Assembly (NCBI GenBank): GCA_023101885.1
Contig: JALPQD010000294.1
Location: 1,539,501 to 1,603,500 of the forward strand
Length of the DNA: 64,000 nt
Direction of reading: 5' to 3'
DNA from: Typhlomys cinereus
Taxonomy: Eukaryota > Chordata > Mammalia > Rodentia > Platacanthomyidae
Each line of letters opens with the position of its first letter. The first letter of the stretch is position 1. The position numbers were made by a program, and so were the translations under genes. The notes beneath the pieces are model-generated. The model was not told the DNA's origin. It made no database searches and saw only the letters and a list, made by a program, of their open reading frames with translations. Positions 53,888 to 64,000 of this stretch are shown here, piece after piece.

Positions 53888-55824
53888 TTCTAAATTAAAA
53901 GATACAAAATGTTAAAGAGCCAAATGAACTGGTCTTTACTGAAATCACACCTTTGTGTGTTCTCCTTTTCTGCTGTTTTTCAAGGGTGCCATATTGTCCT
54001 GAGATTTCTTCTTTGATGGATAACTTAAATTTCAATGTTTGGCTCGGCGTGTCCTTCTGGGATAGCCTAAACACAACTCACCCACTTACAAATCAGAAAT
54101 CGGAACTTATATCCAAGACTATCTGTCCTGAGTGTGTGTGTGTTTAGCCAGCACCCATCACCATAAGTCTCCTGTTTGTTGGGTGAGCTAGGTGACAGAC
54201 TAACACTAGACAGAGGTGCTACATAACTACTTTTTATTTTCATACATGTCAAGGTATCTGTTCTCATGTTGAGAATATTCTCACCCCGTTGACAATCTTT
54301 GTGCAGAAGGGAAGATGAATATCATGGTTATTTAAATCCAGTCCATTTACTGTGAGCATATGTGTAGACACCTATCAGTTTTCTGCTCCCGCCCCCACCA
54401 AGTGAAAACACATGAAATGTTAGGAAAGTCATCTTTCCTTTTACCCTGGGTAGCAGTAGATGAGGTAAGAGAGAAAGGGTGAGCTGGCAGTGGTACTCCA
54501 TGGATGGCTTCCATTGGATCAGCAACAGTAGATAGAATTTCATAAGCTGTCGTCACCTCCAGAGTAAAGCAGCACATGACGCTGTGTTGGTCGCATCTCA
54601 CCGTGCTGAGCTCTGCCTCCGGGCACAAGTCCTTACTTCCCAGTGCCCGACCCCCTCTCACTTCAGTTGCCCTAGGTTCCATGGACGAATGTAACCACTG
54701 GCTCTGATTGTTGATTGCACCCAGGTTTTTCGAGGTTCTTGTTTGTCTTGAGTTAAGTTTGTGGGGCTCATGGGAACACATATTGCTCTAGCAGTCTCAT
54801 CATCAAATAACTTTTTGTGAAAAGGGCCCTTCTCCATAACCACAGAACTGTTTTTTTTCAATTAATGAAAGATAGGGTAGCAACAAGAAAATTTTGGCTA
54901 TTGCCCCAGAATTTAAATATGATGCAAAGTGGGGAGTTCAAAGGATTAGTCTAGTTCTTGTAACACCCGGGGCTGTTGTGGGGGTGAGCCAATGAACCTA
55001 TTGACCAATGTCCTACCTTCGGAAGGAGCAATTTCCATATAGACATCAGACTTTAAACATGTGACCCACATTCAGTGGGCTGATGGGTATAGTGTATCCT
55101 TTAGCATGCCTAGGCATCCACATTTATCCCTGTTTGACTTTGTTTCTCTCCTCTATGACAAAGGTACCGTATAACCTTACTTAATTCTTTACATATAGAC
55201 TTCAGGAGATAGTCTATTTTGTCACCTAAGAAAGAATGAGGTTCCACTGTGAAGCTTGAAGATTCTGGGATGAATGATCCATGCCGTAGCCTCTTTAGCC
55301 CCCTTAGGTTAGACTCACTGAAGTCCTTTACATTTTTTTTTCTGGAGCAGGTCTGTCACATTTCAAAAGAAATCAATATCTATGTAGAAATTCTATGAAT
55401 ACCTTAGTTCTCTATGTAATTTTCTACAGAGGAAATAGCAAAATAAGGTGTGTAGTGAGGAGAGCTGTGATTAAAGTAGAATAAGAGACCTCACCTTGAA
55501 AATGCCCCTCTAGGTTTCCTACCTTATTTTACCTGCTCTCATCTAAAAGCACCGCTTGAATACACCCCAGGGTGTGGAATATTTGACAACTAGCTGGACT
55601 TCTATACAACCTTTAAAAGAGAACCCCATAGAATTTCTAGTATTGGCCCTCAAACCCATGAAACTGGACAGTGTTTATAACAGTCAGTCATTTGTTGATG
55701 TGAGCAAAGAAGAGATAAGTCATTTTCATGAAGGCATTGGTGGAATTTTGAAGGCATGACATTCCTTCTCTCCCTTGCTCCATTTCATTTACTTTTGAAA
55801 AAGTGTGTTATGATGTTGGCCAGG
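53888..55824. other. Unique sequence, about 1.9 kb
   Basis: No gene supported. A 144-codon minus frame at 54,347-54,781 has overlapping frames, no splice context and no recognisable domain. Confidence 0.35.
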
Positions 55825-56250
55825 CATTTTGTTGCCATAACAAATACCTGAAGGAAACTATTTGAGAGAATGGTTTATTTTGACTCATGATTTCAGAGGT
55901 TTTGGTTCACGGTTGGTGAAGTCCATTACTGTTAAGACTGTAGCAGGGCAGAAAATCATGAAGAAAGGGCTTGGTGGAGCTTAGCTTGTCACAACACATG
56001 ACCAAGAAAGAGAGAAGGGGTGCACGTAGGACAAGATATACTCCCCAATAATATGTCCCTAGTGACCCTCGTCCTCTAGCCAGGCCTCACCACCTGAAGT
56101 TTCTATCATTGTGCAATTATACCCAAAACACCAGTGAGTCAATGAATTAATCCATTGCTTAAATCAGAGACCTTCTTTGATTGGATATGGCAGCTGGGGG
56201 CTGTGCCTTCAACATATGTCATTTCATATCTGAACCCAAATCATAACAAT
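55825..56250 (-). mobile_element. MaLR/MST-like LTR, reverse
   Basis: CATTTTGTTGCCATAACAAATACCTGAAGG, GAATGGTTTATTTTGACTCATG, CCTCGTCCTCTAGCCAGGCC and AATTAATCCATTGCTTAAATC match a reversed MaLR LTR (…ataacaaaatacctga…ggtttattt…ggctcac…aatgaattaatccatt…). Confidence 0.6.
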
Positions 56251-58310
56251 TCCCATCTGAGCATTTATGAGCAAACTGTAAAGCCTCTTTAGGACACAGA
56301 AGTCCTCTTCTTGGCATTGTATAAATGCTTTTACCTCTTAGGAAGCTGCAGTGGTCTCCACTACTCCCCAAGGTTCATAATAAGACCCAAGCCAGCAACA
56401 AGAAGAAATATATGGAAAACTGACTAACCGTCAGCAAACAAATCTTGGGACAAGCGTAGTCTTGTCTGTCCTGTGGAAGGAAGTTCCCAGTTCTAAGGTC
56501 ATCACTTCAGCTGTCCTCTTTAGGAAACTGAAGATTCGAAGCTCCCTGGCCAGAGCAGCTCCTCAGGAGTTTCTTATTAAAAGACTCATCAAAGTGAATG
56601 CAAGCAACAAGGCTGAAAACCACTAACACCAGAAACACAGAGATGTTGGCGTGAGTGTGGCCCAGTTGCTGGTGAGGGTGTATAAAGTCTTAACCAGATA
56701 CATAGTTAAAAAATAGACCTTTACTAAGTGAGTGTGAAAGCTGGGAACACTTCAGATTTAAAATTCAGCTCAGACTTTGTACTATCCATAACACAGCAGA
56801 CACCTCTAGAAGACAAAGTTCCATCTCAGCTCAGAGAATACAAGAATATGGAGGGTATTGGCCAGTTCCAGCAAGTTGAAAGATGGGAAAGCTTCATCTT
56901 ACTTCTTAAAGCCCATATACTTTCCAGCCAAGGTCTTGTTTTCTCCCATCCTCCTCTTGTCTGATTTCCTTTCTTGCTGTGTTCTAAGGCTCGCCAATTA
57001 TGGGGTAACCATAGTTGGGTTTAATACAATGTATAAATATCAGATTGCATACAAGTCTGCCTTATCTTTAATTAAGAGAGGAAAGTTCCTGGTCTTTGGA
57101 AGACATTGTGAGGCCTACAGGAGTACTGAGGACACAGAGGAAATTTCTTTAAGAGAAACCAAGAGAAACAAGAAACAGCAGTTGAAAGTGCCTAGGCTAA
57201 CAAAACTGAGTTGAGGACAGCCACTTTTGGCCTATACTCATTAACCGCCATATCCCAGGAGACTGGGTTTCCTCCTAATATGGTGAAATATGCCAAAAGC
57301 AAGTAAATTCTCCTGTGGATTTAAAGGATTTAACTGAATCACATGGAAAGTTACCAGGTTTTCCAAATGATTTATGTGGCAGAGTCATGGTTCTATTTGG
57401 ATGAACTTCTTGCTGTCTCAAAGAAAAAAAGAAAGTGAAACATTCAATATATACTCACCAAGTGGTTCCAAGAACCTTGCTTTGAAGAAAAGACATGCTT
57501 TTTAAAAAGTTAGTTTAGAATGTTAAAAAAAATCATATTTTGCACTAAGAGTTATCACATGGCCAAACTTTTGTGTTGTTGCTATAAACAAAGTTACTTT
57601 TCTTGTTAGCGCATCATTTAATTGCTCATAAATAAGAAAAAGGTGTGTACGTGTGGTCTTAATCTAAGTGTTAACACATTGGATAGAAATGTGATGTCCC
57701 CCAAATTTATAGCAAGTACTTTAAACATATGAGATAAATTGTAAGGTCTGGAAACCACATGGGGATACTGGACTCCAGGCACATGCCTTTGCTCCCTCAA
57801 AAATCTATAGCATCTCTTAAAATTGATGTTTAGTTCTACTTACAAAGGTATTGCTTCCATTCTCAAATGTATTTTAACAGAAGTTAGTTCTATTGGGTTC
57901 TGTTGCATCTCAGTAACCTTAGAAAAAGCCCACAGAAAAATATACTTATCATACACACCTCAAATAGTATCTGGTATTTTTAGTGACTACAGAAAAGTGT
58001 ACTAGAGAACTAGAAAAGAGTCTGAAATTTAATTGTTCCTTTTCAAAGACATCTTCAACCAAAGAGTAAGAATTGTTGAAGAATGTGTCATTCTTATTAA
58101 AAAAAGACCTGTTTTTCTAAAAAAAAAAAAAAAAAGAATGGAATTAGAGTTGAGCCATCCTGGTTATGGTCTGTGTGTTTGGAAATGCTGTGGGATCCTT
58201 TGTACAGCACTCTACCTGACACAGTGTGAAAACTGGCAACAGTTCAAGGAGGATGCTTGGGTACACATAGTGAAATTGACTGATCTTCTTTGTTTAGAAA
58301 TGCATTCTTC
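56251..58310. other. Unique sequence, about 2 kb
   Basis: No gene recognised. The part 57,490-57,625 (GAGTTATCACATGGCC, GTTGCTATAAACAAAGTTAC, GCGCATCATTTAATTGCTC) looks like candidate conserved DNA. An A17 run at 58,119-58,135 has no recognisable retrocopy in front of it. Confidence 0.3.
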
Positions 58311-58453
58311 GATAGCAAGATGGCTCAATGGGTAAAAGTGCCTGCTGCCAAGTCTAATGGCCTAAGTTCCATCCCTGGAGTCCACATGTTGGAGGGAGAG
58401 TATTGACTCCTGCTAGTTTTCCATTGACCTCTGCACATGTGCTGTGGCATATA

Positions 58454-58498
<45 letters not shown>

Positions 58499-58512
58499 GT
58501 TAGAGGGGGGGA

Positions 58513-58543
<31 letters not shown>

Positions 58544-58548
58544 CAGAT
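58311..58548 (+). mobile_element. B2-superfamily (B3-like) SINE with TG and GA tails
   Basis: The head AGCAAGATGGCTCAATGGGTAAAAGTGCCTGCTGCCAAG, body AAGTTCCATCCCTGGAGTCC, ATGTTGGAGGGAGAGTATTGACTCCTGC, CATTGACCTCTGCACATGTG and tail (TG)n at 58,458-58,491 follow a common rodent SINE. A GA-rich run follows at 58,502-58,548. Confidence 0.8.
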
Positions 58549-59408
58549 GTGTTTTTTCAATAATAGGCATATCATCCTGAGAACCTGGTTAAAGTCAAGA
58601 GGATGCAGCTAAGTCACATATGCACAGTATCTTGCACTCATCCGCAGAGTTCCAGCCACTTCAAGGCTAGACTATCACTGGCTTTCCATTAAGGTCTGCT
58701 TAAAGGACACAGGAAAGCATAACAAATGAAGTGATATAGTTCATCTAATTGCTAGTCTAGTCACCCAATCCACCAGAATAATCTTTGTTCCTGCTTTGAG
58801 TAGTTTATGGGTCTTCTAGGAGCTTTTCAGAACTGGAAATGTATTAAATTGGTCCTAAAAAGCCCAAATGAATACAATATATACCAAAGTCAAGTTCAAA
58901 CCAAAGAAGTAAAGGAGGAAATGTCCATTATTTGGGGGAGAGAAATATGGGGATGGGATAGGAAGACCAGATGTTCAGTTTTCAACATCAGCGTACATAT
59001 CAAGCCAAGAATACACCACTGACCCAGGCGTGATAAAATGCACAGGGATTTCCAACAGTCCAGAGTCAGCTGACCTGCATAAAGAGGATGACAGCAATTT
59101 CACAACAATAAAGTCAGGCTGTAAATACAGTTTTCTTATCTGAAACTCTGCTTATTTATACCTCAGAATGCATAGCTGCATAGAGAGCATATTGTTTTTT
59201 ATTGCAGCAAGCTTTATGCCCAGAGAATAGTCACTTCATGAAATTGTCAAAAGAAAATCAAATCATATTTTCATTGATTGGCCAGTGCAGATCTAACCCA
59301 AAAGTCAGTCTGGCATTCAACAAGATGATTCCCATAATGGCAAATGAAAAAGGTCTTACTTTTGCTAGAGAACAGAATCATGCTTTTTCCTAAGTCAATT
59401 GGATCAAT
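58549..59408. other. Unique sequence; possible conserved part at 59,090-59,400
   Basis: No gene supported. 59,090-59,400 contains ordered, repeat-free text (GTAAATACAGTTTTCTTATC, ATTGTTTTTTATTGCAGCAAGC, CATATTTTCATTGATTGGCC) that looks like slowly changing non-coding DNA. Confidence 0.3.

Positions 59409-59436
<28 letters not shown>
59409..59436. repeat. (CT)n microsatellite
   Basis: A CT run with one TG break near 59,429. Confidence 0.9.
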
Positions 59437-59439
<3 letters not shown>

Positions 59440-59457
59440 TGATACATTTTACAAATT

Positions 59458-59630
59458 TGTTGTTGCTATTGCTGTTAGAAACAAATACTTTATTAGCAGC
59501 CCTGAGAAAGCTATATGTTGCCATAATAATGGGATTTTGGGAGGGTGGCTGCTCACTGGCACCATTGGAAAGTTTGGACTCTGTCCGTGTTTGGTTTGAC
59601 CTTGAAATAACCAAATTGAAGGAAAACGAT
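59458..59630. repeat. Unrecognised dispersed repeat, copy 2
   Basis: Collinear partner of 49,076-49,245, ending with the shared TTTGGTTTGACCTTGAAAT and then AACCAAATTGAAGG against TACTAAGATGAAGA in copy 1. It is in the same orientation, about 10.4 kb away. No known family name could be assigned by eye. Confidence 0.6.
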
Positions 59631-61639
59631 ATTTTTTTTTTAAAAAAAGGACATGAGTCAAACTGAAACTTTGCAAGATTGGACTCACTTAATTTTGGAG
59701 AGGTTATATTCCAATAAGTCTCTGGGGTTTGTGTACACCAAGAATTGTTTTCTCTCCAATTCATATATGAATAAAGCACTGGATAATGACATGCTCAGTG
59801 TTTCCAAGAATTCTAATCTGGCAGAAGAGGGAGAGTCAAGGATGTTCTCTTTCTCTATCCCTTACAACACAGGCTGGTAAGAGGCTCTTTCAAGAGTTCA
59901 TCCACATGAAGCCTTTATTGTCTCAGCTAAACCACATCCCAGAGTTTGTCCTGGCCTGGCTTCATGTTAGATTTAAAAAGTTCTATCCCAGATAAGTATA
60001 TTTTCTTTTCTTTCAATATGTGCAGTCCGTTTTCTAATACCAAAGAGAATACATCACTTCCAGTAGAAGTAATTTGTTTCCTATTTCTCTCCTCTCTGTA
60101 AGGTAGACAACAAATATTTTTGCTCTTTTCTTAGACAGAACAGCCTGAATATCAAGTGTGCTTCTCTAACAGTAACTTTAGTAACTTTGATAAATACATG
60201 GTGACCTTGCATTACCCCTTGCTATGATTTAAACCACTTATAATGGCAAACTTTCTCAGCTTTCCAAAGCTGGGGTTCATTTGTTCTCACATAAGAACTT
60301 GACCTGCCTTTCTCACCAGTCATATATGGAAACAAAACCTCTAGAAAGGAGAACCTAGACAAATAGGTTAATGACCACACTGAACTTGTACACAGTACAA
60401 TACAGTGATTTTCAATCAAAATCTTTTATGTATATGCTTTGGTGTCTTTGACAAAAAGTACATCTATAATATACATAAAAAATTTTCAAGGTAGATTTCA
60501 AAGTAATGGATTCTTGTTTTAATCCACTTCTATATCTCTAAGATGTGTTGCTTATGAAATGAAGCCATCCAATGAGGACTGGGAAGATTCTAATCAAGTA
60601 TCTACAGGAAGGTATTTTAAGATGTGAGGGGCAGTCTCTCAGTGTTTATACCCTGTGTGACCCTGTGCAAATAATTCTTACCCAAGTGGTGAGAGTCTGC
60701 TTCTGAGAGGAAGTTATAAAGACCAAGGTTTCCATCTTGGTTTCTAGGCTTGTCACCTTTGAAGAAGCCAGCTCCTTGCTGAGGAGAGCTACATGGCAAA
60801 GATGCAAAGGTAGCCTCCAGACAGAAGGAAGCCAAGATGCCCATTTGAACACCCCAGGAACTGAATCTGGCCAGGAATCACTGAGTGACTGGGAAAATTG
60901 ATGCATCCTGATTTGGGTTGTGACACCTTGTTGTAGCTAAAACCAACAGAAAACTCACCTGGTCGGATGGGTGGTAAAGTAAATGGTGTTTGAATTTGCT
61001 GTGTTTTCATTTTATCTATTGTGTAGCAGTAGCGATGAATACATACAAGTATAGGGAACATGTTTCAATCCAGAGTCATTAATCGAATTTGCAAGTAAAT
61101 GGTCATCTAGATAGTATGGGAATCATTTATCAGTAAAGATATTTAAACATGCATGAGAACATTTGTTAGGCAGTGAAAATAACAGCAGAAACACATGTAT
61201 GTGGGGAAACAAATGTACCACAATGTGAGCTGTTCAGATATGGGCAACATATCAGCCTTGGCATGTTTAAAAAGTATCAATCTTATTGGTTGATGTTATC
61301 CCACATGGTTCCCTATGCTGGGACTCCTGCTGCTCCTGGATTTGGACATAGCATAGAAAAATTATGGGATGTGACTGACTCAGGTTAGCGCAGATTTACT
61401 ATTGGAACACTGTGACTTTTGCCCCAAGTAAAACCTTTAACCCAGTCACTTGTCAGGGAGTCTGAAGGCTGAGGGTGATTCCTTGAACTTATACAAGCAG
61501 ATTCTGTGACATTTTTGTGGCCGTGTGTGAGTAATTGCTTGCCTGTGAGACTGAATCTAGCCAGAGATTCACACCAACTGCTGTTGAGGGGATAAGAACC
61601 TTGTAACATTCATCACTTTATAAGCAAAGATAAAAATAT
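59631..61639. other. Unique sequence, about 2 kb
   Basis: No gene supported. A faint MIR-like phrase (CCTGTGTGACCCTGTGCAAATAATTC) lies at about 60,650. Overlapping frames at 60,617-61,061 are not credible. Confidence 0.35.
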
Positions 61640-61880
61640 CCACCCAAAATAAATGGACAAATGACCACCACATTGGCTTAAGCCATCCTGCATCAGTCAG
61701 AGAGGACTGACTGTACCCCATTTGATAAAGTGGCCCTTGTGTAACCTCTAGTGTTTGTCTTTGTTATGGCAAATTGATTAAGCTGTCCCCACAGCTGAGC
61801 CATTAGTTAACTTTAATAAAATCAATTGCACAATGGCACTAATCATTCTCTTAGCCCGCAACCCTGCATGGCCTGTTCCC
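61640..61880. other. Best candidate conserved non-coding element
   Basis: Repeat-free, no open frame, and unusually dense in transcription-factor-like words: TTTGTCTTTGTTATGGCAAATTG (SOX-like), CATTAGTTAACTTTAATAAAATCAATTG (HNF1/HOX-like), CACAATGGCACTAATCATTC (SOX/PITX-like). The texture is that of deeply conserved vertebrate enhancers. Inference only. Confidence 0.35.
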
Positions 61881-62595
61881 AAGAACTGAGCTCCAACGCT
61901 CTATTCTGCATACAGGACTCTAACAACTTTGTTTTCTACTCATTGGAAAATGGCCAGATCTGTACTTTCTTGCTTCCCTTTGTTCCTTAAATTCCATACA
62001 CCTGAATGATCTTCCCCTCCATTAGCTTTGTCAGTGATTATTAATCTCAAGCCTTGGCTATAGAACCAAATAAGTTATGGTTTTCCCCTGTTAGGAACTT
62101 ATTGTTTGTGGATGAGCTATCCATATCAACAAGCAATTTCAATACAATTGGGTGAGTCATGTGATTGGTATGCGTGTACTGGATAAGACCACAATCTTTG
62201 TGGTACTTCCTACGAAAAAGTGGATCTCTTTTCTCCACTTTTGTGCCTTGCTTGGCTTACAGGGTACCATGCATGGAAGTGATATCTTGCCATTTCTGGC
62301 ATCTCATAATCTTCTGAAGGTCTCTTTGCAATCCATCTTCCAGGGAATGAAGCCAGACAGCTAACTACAGAGTGAGAGATCCGTGAAAGAGTCCTGTGGC
62401 ACCTCTATTGATGCCATACTGTGGTAATCATGTTTTCTGCATTTTTCTACAATATGATATTTTACAACTTGGGGGTCTTTCAGACCTGGGAGGAGACTGT
62501 CCCTTACAGGGTTAGTTAACTCTTAGAAGGTACACAGTTTGCTAGCTGGGAGCTTGCCTTTTATTAGCACACTGCCCAACCTATGTTGTGCCCCA
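61881..62595. other. Unique sequence
   Basis: No gene or repeat recognised. Confidence 0.4.
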
Positions 62596-62952
62596 TATCA
62601 TGGTTTAAAATGTGTCGCCCACAGTCTGATGTGTTTGGGAAAGTCAGGGCACCTTTGAGAGGTGGAGTCTTGCTGGAGGAAGGCAGTCATAGGGGGTGAG
62701 CCTTGGGGCAGAGTAGTCCTACCCTACCTCCTGGAGAACTTGTTTTATAGTAAGGAATCTTACAGCTCTCAGCCTCCACGATGCCTGTAGTGACAGAGCT
62801 TGTTTCCAGTTTCTGCCAACCAGCCATACCACATCCGCCATTAAAGACTGCATTTCCTCTCTGGAACTGTACTGGATAAATCTCCCTTTATCCCTTAAAT
62901 TACTTGACTTTGGATGTCCTCTCACAGCAAGAGATAAGAGTAACTATCGCAC
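62596..62952 (+). mobile_element. ORR1/MT-type MaLR LTR
   Basis: It starts TATCATGGTTTAAAATGTG and continues GGAGTCTTGCTGGAGGAAGG, CTCCACGATGCCTGTAG, CTCTGGAACTGTACTGGATAAATCTCCC. It ends TCTCACAGCAAGAGATAAGAGTAACTATCGCAC. This is the MaLR solo-LTR pattern, more diverged than the 35.8 kb copy. Confidence 0.75.
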
Positions 62953-62989
62953 CCATCTCACCCCTTATTTTTTCTTTTCATGAACGTGT

Positions 62990-63310
62990 ATTGAGGATCA
63001 TGTGTGTATGTAGGTGTATGTGTGTGTGTGTGTACACATGCATGCTTATATATGTGTGCAAGCGTGCGTACAAGAGGTCACTTGAGTGTGTGTGCCTGTA
63101 GAGGCCCAAGGAGGAGGATGGGAATCACCCCAGATTGCTCTTCCACCTTATTGCTTTGCTCTGGGGATTTCCAAGCTGACTTCCAGGACTGGAATTGCAA
63201 GCTGCCACCATATCTACCAAGCATTTTTATGTGCTACCTAGAAATCTGAACTCAGATCCTTTTGTTTAGGAGGTAAAGGCTTTAACCACTGGGCCACCAC
63301 CACAGCTCCA
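62990..63310 (-). mobile_element. tRNA-derived SINE, type B, reverse
   Basis: A TG-rich tail (63,000-63,060) is followed by GTGCCTGTAGAGGCCCAAGG, GGGAATCACCCCAGATTGC, TTGCTTTGCTCTGGGGATTTCC. The reversed head TTAACCACTGGGCCACCACC closes it. It is diverged from the 31.0 kb copy. Confidence 0.8.
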
Positions 63311-64000
63311 GCATCTAAGGCTAAAAATCAAGAACTGCCACTGCCTTCAACCAATTCAGGATCAGGAACCAGGAGACTCTGCTCAGTCCTTTTGCTTCTG
63401 TACTCCCTGGAATTATTAAACAAGCTAGTTCTGCACTTTTCACCCTGCCTTGCTTGGTTTTTCTCATAAAAATCTCCGTGAAGAGTTTTCTCTTCTGTCC
63501 TTTCCTAATCGTCCTCCTGTGACTCTGTATCATATGGTATGTTCCTTCTCTGGAGAAAAATCTCTCAAGCTCATGAGCATTTCTTCATTGTCATTCAGAT
63601 ACCATCATAAACTAAAATCCCGAGAATGAGTTTTGAACAAGCACCAACTGGCCGACTCTAGACTCAGTCAAGTCTTCAAGATTGTGGCCACAGGAATGAG
63701 CTCAGAGGGCCTGGCAGAGTGCTGGTGGAGTCCATCCCAATTATGCAGCTGTGAGACAATCAGTGCAGAAATGCACTTCCATGGAAAACCATGAGTTGTC
63801 CGGGGCGCACCTTCAGGTTATCAGGCTCCTGCTCCGTGAAGATGTGTCCCAACTCTGCACTTGTAGATGCCTGGCTTCAGTCTGGAATCATTCACAGTTA
63901 TAGACATGGAAATGAATTCTATCCAATGGACAGACTATGATTCCTTCTTCCTCAACTCAATTTTGTCTGCATTTGGTCTTCATTTGAACATTCCTTTACT
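63311..64000. other. Unique sequence
   Basis: No gene or repeat recognised in the last 690 bases. Confidence 0.4.

Noticed and set aside
54347..54781. 144-codon minus-strand frame
   Set aside because: Unfamiliar sequence with competing overlapping frames and no gene signals.
58033..58140. A17 run suggesting another processed retrocopy
   Set aside because: No AATAAA at proper distance and no recognisable coding or repeat text upstream.
1..64000. Jerboa (Jaculus) as the source species
   Set aside because: The abundant Jaculus SINE pattern I associate with that genus was not seen here, so only a broader rodent assignment is made.

Overview
This is mammalian nuclear DNA, almost certainly from a rodent. 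It carries diverged B1, B4 (ID+B1 fusion) and B2-superfamily SINEs, MaLR/ORR1-type LTRs, and older mammal-wide fossils (MIR, L2, MER5, MLT1, Tigger-like). Long CA/TG, TTTC/CCTT and TCTA microsatellites and low CpG content fit the same picture. The youngest elements are tRNA-headed SINEs of about 250-300 bp whose body differs from mouse B2. That points to a myodont lineage other than Mus/Rattus, but the genus cannot be fixed by reading alone.

I found no convincing intact protein-coding gene, exon series, rRNA or tRNA gene. Open frames are short, run through microsatellites or transposon fossils, and lack support as exons. The one gene-like tract (about 45.0-45.4 kb) has a short open frame ending in a nine-proline run and a basic tail. 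An AATAAA signal and an A10 tract follow, so it is most likely a processed retrocopy of a gene I do not recognise. The window is therefore intergenic or deep-intronic.

Layout. 0-2.2 kb: mostly unique, with an LTR tail and a MIR scrap. 2.2-2.8 kb: SINE and B4 cluster. 2.8-5.6 kb: unique, with a candidate conserved block at 4.69-5.06 kb. 5.6-6.4 kb: about 520 bp of polypyrimidine DNA, then a B4. 6.4-11.3 kb: mainly unique, with MIR and L2. 11.7-13.3 kb: two reversed LTRs, MIR and a SINE. 13.3-18.8 kb: mainly unique, with a DNA-transposon fossil at 15.2 kb. 18.9-22.5 kb: MLT1 LTR, Tigger-like fossil, young SINE, L2 and B4. 22.5-26.9 kb: unique, LTR, SINE and B1. 26.9-27.7 kb: LTR-like element holding a long TCTA array. 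29.9-33.7 kb: densest SINE cluster, with clear target-site duplications (TSDs). 34.5-39.7 kb: B4, LTRs, B1, SINE, L2 and MIR. 42.95-44.58 kb: an L1 with a twin-priming inversion and a 12-bp TSD. 45.0-45.4 kb: retrocopy. 46-64 kb: MIR, MER5, B1, L2, LTRs, two copies of an unrecognised old repeat (49.1 and 59.5 kb), and candidate conserved non-coding blocks, the best at 61.64-61.88 kb.

No genes act together here. The interest lies in transposon history and in possible regulatory DNA in the unique stretches. All family assignments come from reading against remembered consensus patterns, not from a search.
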